A stretch of 64,000 bases of DNA from the NCBI GenBank assembly GCA_023426245.1, contig JAFABB010000025.1:144796-208795 (forward strand), written 5' to 3'. Origin of the DNA: Bacillota bacterium (GTDB lineage Bacteria > Bacillota > UBA4882 > UBA8346). A model generated the notes under the pieces. It was not told the origin of the DNA. It searched no databases and worked only from the letters and a program-made list of their open reading frames with translations. Made by a program: the position numbers and the translations under genes. Each line of letters begins with the position of its first letter. Within the stretch, counting starts at the first letter, position 1. Positions 55,180 through 63,952 of this stretch are shown here, piece after piece.

Positions 55180-56598
55180 TCACTCACTCAATTTATTCAT
55201 GGCCACACAAACTTTGTTTCTCCCGGAGTCCTTGGCTTTATACAACGATTCATCCGCCAATTGGAGCAGCCCCTTAAAGCTGTCGGTTACCTGCGGATAA
55301 TTGGCAAGGCCTGCGCTAATCGAAACCGGGATGCGAACCCCCTCGGCAGTGATAAAGTTATGTTCATTGATTTTCGAACGCATGGCATCGGCCAATAAAA
55401 AAGCTTCTTTTTGGGCAACTTCCGGCAATAATACAACAAATTCTTCACCGCCGTAACGCCCCATGATTCCGGCCGGCAACATGCCCTGAATAATGGCGGT
55501 CGCGTTTTTTAAAACCATATCCCCGGCTAAATGTCCATATTTGTCGTTAATCTGTTTAAAATGGTCCATATCAAACATGATGACCGAAACCGTCTTCGGA
55601 TTTTTGGAAAAAATTTGCCCCATGTAGTTCATGAGATACATCCGGTTGTAAATACCGGTTAAAGCGTCGTGATTCGCCATAAAACGTACCTGATCGTAAA
55701 TATAAACATTTTCAATGGAAAGACTGATCTCCTGGGCGATCAGTTTGGCGAAATCCTCCAAATCGGAAGTAAAACCCCCGGCCAGCTGGTGTTCAATAAA
55801 TATTAAACCTAAGCTTCCCCTCCTGCCGGTTAAAGGAAACCCATGAAAACTATTAACGTCATGATCCCTAAGATTTTTCAACTCCTTGGAAGTAGCATCG
55901 TTTTCGGAAAAAGGACGTTTGGTTCTCCAAAGCCTGGCAATCATATTATCGGAGTCCAACGAAATGACCTTTTTTTCATCATTGGCTTCACCGGTTCCAG
56001 TATCGGCCCGTACCATGAGATACTCTTGTTTTTGATCCAACAAATAAATCATACATCGTTTACTTCCGAAAACTCCCACGATAATATCGGAAGTCTTCCG
56101 GAGTAATTGGTCAATATCTAGCTCCCGGCTTATTTCTTCTAATATCAAACGGACTGTGTACGATTGGGCGTACTTTTCTTCTAAATTCATATTGGCGAGC
56201 AATAATTGATGATAGCGCTCTTCGATTTCGGACTGATTTTGTTTCACCCGTTCCAACATCTCAATCAGAGATTGGCGCAACTTTCCAAGTTCATCAAAAT
56301 AAGGATCCGGTTTAAGATTTGATATGTTTTCTCCCGGATATACGCGGATAAAATCAGTGATTTCCTTAATTCGATTGAAGGCGGATCGAACATATAGGCT
56401 AAAGAGACCAATTACAATCACGCCGACAATCAATTCTACCAAAAAGCCGATTACATTTCCATGAATTAAAAATTCCTGAAATACCATACCATTGATATTT
56501 TTTTGAGCCCAAAAGATTAAAAAAAGCGCTAAGAAAATGAATACAGGGACGATACAGGCGATAATCAAAAATAAACTAAAGCGGGTATGAAGTTTCAT
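55180..56598 (-). CDS. GGDEF protein, probable diguanylate cyclase, with GAF domain
   Basis: 472 aa. Two membrane segments (about 8-30 and 47-70), a HAMP-like linker and coiled coil (75-145), a GAF sensor domain (about 148-298) and a C-terminal GGDEF domain (about 305-468). The active-site motif is GGEEF at 383-387, and FDMDHFKQINDKYGH fits an active cyclase. No RxxD inhibitory site is seen just before GGEEF, so product inhibition may be lacking. It would make c-di-GMP at the membrane, which the two riboswitches at 37-38 kb could read. Confidence 0.93.
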   Translation of the reverse strand: MKLHTRFSLFLIIACIVPVFIFLALFLIFWAQKNINGMVFQEFLIHGNVIGFLVELIVGVIVIGLFSLYVRSAFNRIKEITDFIRVYPGENISNLKPDPYFDELGKLRQSLIEMLERVKQNQSEIEERYHQLLLANMNLEEKYAQSYTVRLILEEISRELDIDQLLRKTSDIIVGVFGSKRCMIYLLDQKQEYLMVRADTGTGEANDEKKVISLDSDNMIARLWRTKRPFSENDATSKELKNLRDHDVNSFHGFPLTGRRGSLGLIFIEHQLAGGFTSDLEDFAKLIAQEISLSIENVYIYDQVRFMANHDALTGIYNRMYLMNYMGQIFSKNPKTVSVIMFDMDHFKQINDKYGHLAGDMVLKNATAIIQGMLPAGIMGRYGGEEFVVLLPEVAQKEAFLLADAMRSKINEHNFITAEGVRIPVSISAGLANYPQVTDSFKGLLQLADESLYKAKDSGRNKVCVAMNKLSE

Positions 56599-56927
56599 AT
56601 GTCTCTTATGTCTCCTTAACTAAGCCTGCCTTCTCTAAAGCCTGAAACCGTGGAAAAATATCTGTTTAATTTAAACATCGGTATTTTGCCTCAATTCATT
56701 TACAGTTTTTGCATAAAATCTGCCATAATTTTCAATCCGCTTCTTTAAAAATCAGGAATTCACGGCAATCAAAAAAGTTGCTCACCATACACACGGTCTG
56801 ATCGATTGTTCCCAACCAAATATAAAAATAATAGCCACCTTGTATCGCGAGGGCCCAAGAAATACTGTAGAAATTGTCGGCTTATGACGAAGATCTGTAA
56901 AAGATCAAAAGACTTCCGGAGGAAAAA
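56599..56927. other. Divergent intergenic region
   Basis: About 330 bases between the GGDEF gene and the GT-B-like gene. AT-rich; I see no confident promoter pair, riboswitch or repeat. GGAGG lies just before 56928. Confidence 0.4.
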
Positions 56928-58265
56928 ATGTCACTCATATCATCATCAAATCAAAAAGCATGGGTTGTCGCAGCGGACATGGGACTTGGCCATCAAAGAG
57001 CAGCTTATCCACTAAAGGACTTAAGCAACGGCCCAATCATCACTGCCGGCGCAATTGAATATTCAACTCCAAAAGAAAACAAACTTTGGAAACGAATGAG
57101 AACGCTCTATGAAGGGATTTCCCGTTTGAATCATATTCCGGTGATTGGGGGGTTCCTTTTTGGGTTGATGGATAAGTTACAGGATATCAATCCTTATTAT
57201 CCATTTCGGGACCTTTCAACCCCCACTCTTCAAGTTAAATATCTGGATTCTTTAGTGAAAAAAGGGCTCGGAAAAGCTCTGGTTGAGCTGGTGCGCCCTA
57301 CGGAGCTCCCTTTGATCTCCACTTTTTTTGCGGTAGCTATGGCAGCCGATTACCTGGGATATCCCAAAACCTATTTGCTGATTACCGATACCGATTTAAA
57401 CCGGGTTTGGGTGGCTAAGAACGCCGCCAAAAGCAATATCATTTATTTTGCCTCCTGCGGACATGCAGTCCGGCGTTTGAAACAATATGGGGTTGCCGAT
57501 GAGAAAATTTTTCTAACCGGGTTTCCCTTGCCAAAAGAAAATTTAGGAAGCCCCGATTTGGAAATTCTAAAACTTGATTTGGCCCAACGATTGCTTTACC
57601 TTGATCCAAACAGACGATTTTGGGCTTTGCATCAATTTGAAGTTGAACATTACCTGGGCGCCGAAAATTGTGTGCTGCGCAGCAACCGTACTTTAACATT
57701 AACTTTTGCGGTCGGCGGCGCAGGCGCTCAAAAAGAAATTGGCGCGGCCATCCTTGTCAGCCTAAAACCCCATATTTTAAAGAAGCAAATTCGTCTTAAC
57801 CTGGTTGCGGGGGTCCGGAGTGAGATTTGGGAATATTTTATGGATTATATCCGCAATCTGGGACTTGAGGATCAATTGGGGCTCGGAGTGAATATCTTAT
57901 ATTCACCCAGCCGCGACAAATATTTTCCCCGCTTTAACAAGGTACTCCGGACAACCGATATTTTATGGACCAAACCATCGGAACTTTCTTTTTACGCCGG
58001 ATTGGGACTTCCGATTATTATTGCGCCGCCGTTAGGCTCCCATGAACATTATAACAAAAAATGGCTACTGGATCATAGAGCCGGTATTCCCCAGGAGGAC
58101 CCGAATCTATGCGCGGAATGGTTGTTTGATTTGCTGAGTGAAGGGCGTTTGGCCCAGGCTGCCTGGGACGGATTTTTAAACACCCGCAAGTGCGGTACCT
58201 ATAAAATCGAAAGCCTCATTAAAACCGGGACTATGTCCCATGACCGCTCACCGCTGAAGAGGTAG
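56928..58265 (+). CDS. GT-B-fold glycosyltransferase-like protein, MurG/MGDG-synthase type
   Basis: 445 aa, not recognised as a named family. The N terminus WVVAADMGLGHQRAA recalls the glycine/His loop of MurG and diacylglycerol glucosyltransferases (GxGHxxAA). The second half shows TFAVGGAGAQKEIG and a donor-site-like stretch TKPSELSFYAGLGLP, then IIIAPPLGSHEHYNKKWLLD. No membrane segment. GGAGG precedes the ATG. It could glycosylate a lipid or wall component, but the substrate is unknown. The gene stands alone between the GGDEF gene and the decayed CBM2 fragment. Confidence 0.6.
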   Translation: MSLISSSNQKAWVVAADMGLGHQRAAYPLKDLSNGPIITAGAIEYSTPKENKLWKRMRTLYEGISRLNHIPVIGGFLFGLMDKLQDINPYYPFRDLSTPTLQVKYLDSLVKKGLGKALVELVRPTELPLISTFFAVAMAADYLGYPKTYLLITDTDLNRVWVAKNAAKSNIIYFASCGHAVRRLKQYGVADEKIFLTGFPLPKENLGSPDLEILKLDLAQRLLYLDPNRRFWALHQFEVEHYLGAENCVLRSNRTLTLTFAVGGAGAQKEIGAAILVSLKPHILKKQIRLNLVAGVRSEIWEYFMDYIRNLGLEDQLGLGVNILYSPSRDKYFPRFNKVLRTTDILWTKPSELSFYAGLGLPIIIAPPLGSHEHYNKKWLLDHRAGIPQEDPNLCAEWLFDLLSEGRLAQAAWDGFLNTRKCGTYKIESLIKTGTMSHDRSPLKR

Positions 58266-58357
58266 GCGACAAATAAGACTTGGGGTAATTTGTTTTCTTA
58301 AGTTCACAATATCATATACAGTTTAATATGAGTAGGAAATCTTCAGTAAACTAATAG

Positions 58358-58621
58358 GGAGCAACCGATACCGGCTCCACCGGACGGGCCTATGCGGTTA
58401 CCCTGTTTGAGGTCAGCTCGATCAAATGCCTGGCCGCCGCTGCTAATAAAAGCTATGGTGTAGGAGCGAGCGGTACAGCGGTAACGGTGACCAATTTATC
58501 CTATAACAGCGTAATCCCTCCCGGCGGGAGCGTTAACTTCGGGTTTAATATCAACTATAGCGGGGCTAATGCCAAGCCCACCGTCTTTACGTTGAACGGG
58601 GCCGCTTGCGCAGTGCAATAA
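58358..58621 (+). pseudogene. Remnant of a CBM2 cellulose-binding protein (C-terminal fragment)
   Basis: The frame is open from a stop at 58355-58357 to a stop at 58619-58621 and has no start codon context. The translation contains YGVGASGTAVTVTNLSYNSV and IPPGGSVNFGFNINYSGAN, ending PTVFTLNGAACAVQ. This is the C-terminal half of a family 2 cellulose-binding module, whose usual ending is NPTVFTLNGTAC. The catalytic part and start are gone. It is visibly richer in G and C than the neighbouring genes and has its own terminator, suggesting a transferred, then deleted cellulase gene. Confidence 0.75.
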
Positions 58622-58640
58622 TCAATCCCCCTAGCGAAAT

Positions 58641-58672
58641 GGGCCAGGACAATATGATGTCCGGCCTTTTTT
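58641..58672 (+). terminator. Intrinsic terminator after the CBM2 remnant
   Basis: ggccaggaca and tgtccggcc form a GC-rich stem followed by six T on the plus strand, about 20 bases after the remnant's stop. The original terminator has survived the decay of the gene. Confidence 0.85.
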
Positions 58673-58969
58673 GTTGGCTGCGGCTTAGCCCCATATACCG
58701 AAGTATGCCTCCCGGACCTTCAGCCAAGGGAAGGGAGGCACGTTCACGCAGGTTATCGCTCAGGCTACGATTACCGGCTATGTTTCCAAAGGGGTTAACC
58801 GAGTAAACGTCTATAGGTTCTTCTTTCCTCTTCCGGGTTATCCCATCTCTGCTTGCCGGGACTCAACCAATAGAATATAATGCAACAGTGGAATCATGGT
58901 TTGGATCTGGAATTCATATGAAGGATCGATGATCATTAATTGCTGATATTCGAAGGAGGAACGGCTATT
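58673..58969. other. Non-coding gap, possibly more decayed sequence
   Basis: GC-richer than average like the CBM2 remnant. Short frames exist (such as FTQVIAQATITGYVSKGVN near 58740-58800) but none is recognised. The last 30 bases hold the ribosome site of the LysR gene. Confidence 0.35.
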
Positions 58970-59884
58970 ATGACGATACAGAAGTTACGCTATATCATCG
59001 AAATCGTAAACTGCGGCTCGATCAGCGAGGCCGCAAAGCGCCTGTTCATCACCCAGCCCAGTCTGTCCAGCGCGGTGCGGGAGTTGGAGCAACAGATAGG
59101 TTTTGAGATATTCTTGCGCACCAATAAAGGCGTGGTGTTATCCTCCGCAGGCGCGGAGTTTTTAGGGTATGCAAGGCAGATTGTGGAACAAGCCGATTTG
59201 ATGGATCAGCGGTACCTTAATGCCAAACCCTCCCGCCGGTATTTTTCAGTCTCCACCCAACATTACGCCTTTGTGGTCAATGCCTTCGTCAACTTGGTAA
59301 AAGGATACGGTTCTGATGAATATGAGTTTACCTTCCGGGATACCCGCACTCACGAAATTTTGGAGGATGTGCGCAATCTCCGCAGCGAAATCGGTGTTTT
59401 ATATTTAAACGATTTTAACGCCAAGGTTTTGGGCCATATCATCCACCAAAACGGGTTGGAATTTCATCCCTTATTTATCGCAAAACCCCATATCTTTGTC
59501 AGTACGATCAATCCTCTTGCAAAAAAGAGTTTTGTGACTTTGGAGGATTTGGAGGAATATCCCTGCCTCTCTTTCGAACAGGGCGAGTATAACTCTTTTT
59601 ACTATTCGGAGGAGATTTTAAGTACTTTATCGCACCCAAAAAGCATTCTTGTTTCCGACCGGGCCACTATCTTTAATTTGATGATCGGCCTGAACGGATA
59701 CACCATTTCCACCGGGGTAATCAATGCCGACCTCAATGGAGATAACATTGTCGCGGTTCCGTTGAAGACGGAGGAGACGATCACTGTCGGATGGATTGCC
59801 CATAAAAAAGTTACTCTTAGCAGACTGGCCGAGCAGTTTGTGCAGGAGTTGAAAGAGGCTGTAAAAGACGTATCTCGCCCATAG
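58970..59884 (+). CDS. LysR-family transcriptional regulator
   Basis: 304 aa from ATG 58970, with AAGGAGG upstream; the frame begins at 58940. N-terminal winged helix-turn-helix (1-60: GSISEAAKRLFITQPSLSSA, VRELEQQIGFEIFLRTNKGV) and a C-terminal effector-binding domain. It lies 95 bases before a MetE/YxjH-like gene, with a palindromic T-N11-A site between them. It is probably a regulator of methionine or sulfur metabolism (inference from the neighbour). This block is more GC-rich than the left half of the window. Confidence 0.93.
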   Translation: MTIQKLRYIIEIVNCGSISEAAKRLFITQPSLSSAVRELEQQIGFEIFLRTNKGVVLSSAGAEFLGYARQIVEQADLMDQRYLNAKPSRRYFSVSTQHYAFVVNAFVNLVKGYGSDEYEFTFRDTRTHEILEDVRNLRSEIGVLYLNDFNAKVLGHIIHQNGLEFHPLFIAKPHIFVSTINPLAKKSFVTLEDLEEYPCLSFEQGEYNSFYYSEEILSTLSHPKSILVSDRATIFNLMIGLNGYTISTGVINADLNGDNIVAVPLKTEETITVGWIAHKKVTLSRLAEQFVQELKEAVKDVSRP

Positions 59885-59893
59885 GATAAACCT

Positions 59894-59914
59894 ATATCCA
59901 ATGGCTATGGATAT
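59894..59914. promoter_or_regulatory. Palindromic LysR-type site upstream of the MetE-like gene
   Basis: atatcca-N7-tggatat is a perfect 7-bp inverted repeat that includes the T-N11-A pattern of LysR-type sites. It lies 10 bases after the LysR stop. A -10-like TATGAT follows near 59937, before the MetE-like start. Confidence 0.55.
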
Positions 59915-59979
59915 GAATTACGATATACTCGAGTTTTATGATATGATTTCTCTACTAAATTAAACGGGGAGGATCATTC

Positions 59980-61119
59980 ATGAGTAAATTATTTGAAAAC
60001 GCCCGGATAAGGGAGAGGGTCCCTTTTCGTTTTGAGGTTGTGGGTAGTTTCCTGCGTCCGCAGGCCATCAAAGAAGCCCGAAAAAAATTGGCCGAGGGCG
60101 AAATGACCCAGGCGGAGCTGTCAATGATAGAAGACCGCGAAATTGAAAAGTTGGTTGCCAAAGAAAAAGCAGTAGGACTGAAGGCCCTTACCGATGGAGA
60201 GTTCCGGCGCAGCTACTGGCATCTGGATTTCTTTTGGGGGTTTGATGGTGTAGAGCATGTGCTCCTTGACCACGGCTATTTCTTCCATGGCGAAGAAACC
60301 CGCGCCGATTCCGCCCGCCTTTCGGGAAAAATCCGTTTTGTAAATCATCCATTTTTATCCCACTACAGTTTCTTAAGAAAAGTAGCCGGCCACGATATCC
60401 TGGCGCGCCAAACAATCCCCGCTCCGGCCCAATTCTTTGCCGAGTTGGTCCGGGGGGAAAATGAAAAAGCGGTTGCCCTTCATTACCCCGACCGGGAAGA
60501 ATTGTATTGGGACATTTCCACCGCCTATCATCAGGCTATCATGGCGTTTTACGATTTAGGCTGCCGCACTATACAACTTGATGACTGCACTTGGGGGATG
60601 CTTTGCGATGAAAATTTTTGGTCTACCATGGCCGGCGCGGGATACGACACCCGGGCCCTACAGGAACTATACCTGCGTCTAAACAACGAAGCAATTGCCG
60701 GGCTTCCCGGAGATTTAACAGTAACGACCCATGTATGCCGGGGCAACTATCATTCCACCTGGGCCACCTCCGGCGGATACGAACCCGTGGCCCCCACGCT
60801 TTTGGCGCGTGCAAATGTAAGCGCCTTTTACCTAGAGTTTGATACCGAGCGCGCCGGGGATTTTTCACCCTTACGCCATGTACCCGCCAACAAACCGGTG
60901 GTGCTGGGGTTATTCTCTTCTAAAATCGGCGACTTGGAGGATAAGGAGGTCATCCTAAGCCGGATTCAAGAAGCGACCCGCTACCTTCCAATCGACCAGT
61001 TGTCCATCAGTCCCCAGTGCGGTTTTGCTTCCACCGAAGAAGGCAATATCCTTACCGAAGAACAGCAATGGGCAAAACTGCGATTTATCAAGGAGATTGC
61101 CGACGAAATCTGGAAATGA
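59980..61119 (+). CDS. MetE-like (YxjG/YxjH-type) cobalamin-independent methionine synthase family protein
   Basis: 379 aa, a single C-terminal MetE-type barrel; full MetE is about 750 aa with two barrels, so this is the short YxjH form. Zinc-ligand positions are present: H251 and C253 in THVCRGN, E286 in YLEFD and C347 in PQCGFAS. It would move a methyl group to homocysteine; the methyl donor of the short form is not settled. GGGGAGG precedes the ATG. Regulated probably by the LysR protein just upstream. Confidence 0.9.
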   Translation: MSKLFENARIRERVPFRFEVVGSFLRPQAIKEARKKLAEGEMTQAELSMIEDREIEKLVAKEKAVGLKALTDGEFRRSYWHLDFFWGFDGVEHVLLDHGYFFHGEETRADSARLSGKIRFVNHPFLSHYSFLRKVAGHDILARQTIPAPAQFFAELVRGENEKAVALHYPDREELYWDISTAYHQAIMAFYDLGCRTIQLDDCTWGMLCDENFWSTMAGAGYDTRALQELYLRLNNEAIAGLPGDLTVTTHVCRGNYHSTWATSGGYEPVAPTLLARANVSAFYLEFDTERAGDFSPLRHVPANKPVVLGLFSSKIGDLEDKEVILSRIQEATRYLPIDQLSISPQCGFASTEEGNILTEEQQWAKLRFIKEIADEIWK

Positions 61120-61375
61120 TGCTCGTTTTTCCAATTGGATACCAAGCTTCAACCATGTAGCAGGGAGTTTCATTCCCGAAGCATCCTCAGCTTGGGACCG
61201 TACTGCGTAATTATCCATTCCCATGGGAACCCCAGTTCCGCACGCTACAGTAATCGCCACCGGGATTACTGTGGCGGGTTCCTATTCCATTTACCCATTT
61301 CAAGTTCCCTTGATATCTCTCCTGCTCCGGATCATCCTTGTTTTTCAATTCAACTACAAAAGAGGAGCGTTCTTG

Positions 61376-61651
61376 TTATCTCCTGCCACTTCCGGCGTTA
61401 AAGAACCCCAACGTCCGGTCATACTCATTCAATAAACGGTCAACCTCAATGCTGGCCGCCAAAACTTCATCATCGGTATAACCTTTTTCCGCCCATAACC
61501 GCTGCATCCGGTTACGGGCCTTATTAATCTCCTCTAAGAGTTTCTCCAAATTAGCAGAGTTTGTACCCATTGACAAGCAGAGGGATCGGAAATCAATGTT
61601 GCGGCACTTTTTGCCCCAGTGGATACCATTAGCGTCCACTTTAAAAATCAT
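61376..61651 (-). CDS. Spo0E-like aspartyl-phosphate phosphatase
   Basis: 91 aa. The second half fits the short Spo0E helical hairpin: LLEEINKARNRMQRLWAEKG followed by VLAASIEVDRLLNEYDR, with the SxxxD signature. Spo0E proteins remove phosphate from Spo0A and delay sporulation. The first 27 residues are unusual for the family, and the start may instead be the ATG of MGTNSANLEKLL, although neither has a good ribosome site. Supports a spore-forming host. Confidence 0.8.
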   Translation of the reverse strand: MIFKVDANGIHWGKKCRNIDFRSLCLSMGTNSANLEKLLEEINKARNRMQRLWAEKGYTDDEVLAASIEVDRLLNEYDRTLGFFNAGSGRR

Positions 61652-61982
61652 TCACTCTAGCAATCAATTCAATGAAAACCTTTATTTCATGCTCCCGACT
61701 TCAAATAGCGAAGCTCTTATCTTTCGAAAAGAAATGAGGCAGGAAGGAATTTGCGTGGCTTAATGCCATGAAGGAATAATTCTATGGGGTAATAAATCCC
61801 CGGAAATCGGGAAACGGAGCCTCGGCAAATTCATTAAAGGAAAGAACTGATTAATAATATGTTAATAAAACTCCTTCATTGCAATTTATTTCCGAGTCAT
61901 CCGTTTACTATTTATCATGGGGTTATAAAATTTCTCTACATACCGATTTTGGTTTTGCAAGCTAATTATCGAGGTGTCGATT
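61652..61982. other. Non-coding gap
   Basis: About 330 AT-rich bases between diverging genes. No riboswitch motif, terminator or credible frame was seen; a GAGG ribosome site lies at 61971-61974. Confidence 0.4.
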
Positions 61983-62687
61983 TTGTCCAAAGAAATTCAA
62001 TTCAACGGCAATCCAGCTATTCATCATGACGGTAAAACAAAAAATACTCCCCAAAGGATAAAACCTGTTTACTTAAAGGGATTACGAATTTGCTTAATTT
62101 GCTTCCTGGTATTAATTTATCCATTGTATCGGATTCTTCCGTTATGGATGGCTTGGGAAAACAATATTTTAGAAAATACCCAAGCCGTGATTCTTTTAGC
62201 AGGGTTTTTAGTTGCGCTTTATTTTGCTTTTTTAACCCGGGACACGGTTGAAACTAAGTTCTGGCGGGCAATAGCGCCTTTTTGGCTGTTGGCATTGGGA
62301 AGAGAACTCAGTTGGGGCCGGGTTTTCTTAATGCCAATAAAATTCACCAGTCACGGACCCGTCTTCCCTCCTATGGATACAATACCTTATCACCCGGCGA
62401 TTTATCTAGTGGTATTTTTATGCCTGGTTTTCGGTTTATATTCATTCTTTAAAAATCGTTGTTACCGGATATTGTTACAATCGGTCCGCCAAAAACGTTT
62501 TCCAATACTGGAATTCGCTATCATAATTGTGGCGGCAATATTGTCCACTCTGGCGGAGAAAGATCACTTTCACCTGTTAGGTGTACATAATGAGGCAATG
62601 GAAGAATTGCTGGAGCTCCTTTCTTATATGGGATTGTTTTTGACCCAACTGAATTTTTATTCTCAGGCCAAGCCTGAGCCAAATTAA
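61983..62687 (+). CDS. Multi-pass membrane protein of unknown function
   Basis: About 234 aa from TTG 61983, which has GAGG 8 bases upstream; GTG 61974 is the other choice. About six hydrophobic segments (near 32-52, 64-84, 92-108, 137-157, 175-192 and 210-225). Conserved-looking polar motifs lie at membrane edges: WENNILENTQA, ALGRELSWGRV, STLAEKDHF and EAMEELLELLSY. Repeated acidic residues near membranes suggest an enzyme or transporter, but I do not recognise the family. Confidence 0.65.
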   Translation: MSKEIQFNGNPAIHHDGKTKNTPQRIKPVYLKGLRICLICFLVLIYPLYRILPLWMAWENNILENTQAVILLAGFLVALYFAFLTRDTVETKFWRAIAPFWLLALGRELSWGRVFLMPIKFTSHGPVFPPMDTIPYHPAIYLVVFLCLVFGLYSFFKNRCYRILLQSVRQKRFPILEFAIIIVAAILSTLAEKDHFHLLGVHNEAMEELLELLSYMGLFLTQLNFYSQAKPEPN

Positions 62688-62776
62688 AAACGGTATCTTC
62701 CTCCGGCACTTTTTCAGCATTTATCCGGCAACCATAATCTTAAAAAGGGTGCTATCACTTTATTATCAAATACCAT

Positions 62777-62815
62777 TAAAAAACCCGCTACCATATATGG
62801 AGCGGGATTCTTAAT
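62777..62815 (-). terminator. Terminator of the secreted beta-strand protein gene
   Basis: cccgct and agcggg flank ccatatatgg; on the minus strand the stem is followed by six T. It lies about 85 bases after the stop of the gene at 62897. Confidence 0.75.
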
Positions 62816-62896
62816 GGTATAACCGGAAAGCCAGGATAACACTGCGTTTCTATTGCTAACCCCATCCGTTTCAATGACACTTCAAGAGAATGGCAC

Positions 62897-63517
62897 TTAA
62901 AAATGATAAAACATTCCCAAATTCAGTCCGCTATCACTCTCTTTAATCTTGAGATTATTATCTCTCACCATCAGCCTTGTCCAATTCAATCCCAAGGAGA
63001 ACCCCAGATTATCCGTAACTAGAGTATTCAATCTTATGTTAGCCACCCCATAACCTGAGTCAAACATATCTCCCCCAAGGCCGGAGACAGTAAAATCAAT
63101 GCTGCTGTCGATGTATGACCGTTGATCCACGAAATACCGGCTTTCAATTCCCAGCAACACTCCGCCAAAGTCTTTATTCATTCCATCCGAATCAACATGC
63201 AAACCCATCACGGAAAAGTTACCGTACAGCATGGACACATTGTCCGCCATCAATAATATTCCATTTCGAACCATTATGCCTTCGGCTGTAATATCATGTA
63301 CAGGATTAAAATATTCAATATTTAACTTGTTGAGAGTGGCTTCGCTCGAATGTTCCAATCCTAAAGAGTACCATTCAAAGTCGTCACTTGAAAGGTCTGA
63401 TAAAAATAAAAAATGATGAACATTGCCATTTATGTAAATAGAAGCTGCCAAAACGTTCGTACTGATAAGAAAGATAAATAGCCCGGTCAAAAATACCTGG
63501 ATAATAATTTTTTTCAT
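62897..63517 (-). CDS. Secreted beta-strand-rich protein, possible outer-membrane beta-barrel
   Basis: 206 aa from ATG 63517, with GGGAG upstream; the frame extends to 63598. A signal peptide (MKKIIIQVFLTGLFIFLIST, cut near VLAA) is followed by alternating polar/hydrophobic strands with many Gly and Asp turns. The C terminus LNLGMFYHF ends in Phe, the hallmark of outer-membrane barrels. Loops such as HVDSDGMNKDFGGV fit barrel turns. No family recognised. If correct, it implies an outer membrane. Confidence 0.6.
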   Translation of the reverse strand: MKKIIIQVFLTGLFIFLISTNVLAASIYINGNVHHFLFLSDLSSDDFEWYSLGLEHSSEATLNKLNIEYFNPVHDITAEGIMVRNGILLMADNVSMLYGNFSVMGLHVDSDGMNKDFGGVLLGIESRYFVDQRSYIDSSIDFTVSGLGGDMFDSGYGVANIRLNTLVTDNLGFSLGLNWTRLMVRDNNLKIKESDSGLNLGMFYHF

Positions 63518-63952
63518 TAAAATCACTCCCAAGACGAATGAAAACCCTATTTTACTATTTATTATATACAATTTCGGGAAATTAAACAATTTCAGCAAAG
63601 ATAACGAATGATTAAATTTACCTCTCGAAATTCTTCTTATGCATCCAAAAATTTGATCCCATTCTTTTTATAAAATTCCGGGAGCAATAACCTTCATGGG
63701 GTATACGCCCATCCCAAAACCGCGGCCAAGATTAGATTCCCCTCATTCGGATTGGGATAATGAATTCTCCGGGTCTCTGCGACAATCCGTATTCAGGCCG
63801 CAGAAACGCTAGACATTACCGCAGCTTCGGCTAATTCCGATTTCATTTCTCCAAACATTTTTTTCATTTCTCCCGGTGGTTTACCATATGGTGTGTAAAC
63901 TTCAAAAAAAGTATAATAAAAAGGCTGGAAAAAAGGAGAATACACATTACAT
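63518..63952. promoter_or_regulatory. Gap with a probable promoter for the gene at the right edge
   Basis: A plus-strand TATAAT lies at 63912-63917; the -35 is unclear. Just upstream accatatggt (63884-63893) is a perfect palindrome within a longer imperfect one (tttac...gtaaa), a possible operator. AAAGGAG lies at 63933-63939. The rest shows no gene. Confidence 0.4.

Noticed and set aside
60955..61260. Minus-strand 101-codon frame over the end of the MetE-like gene
   Set aside because: It overlaps a clear gene, has no recognisable domain and no ribosome site of note.
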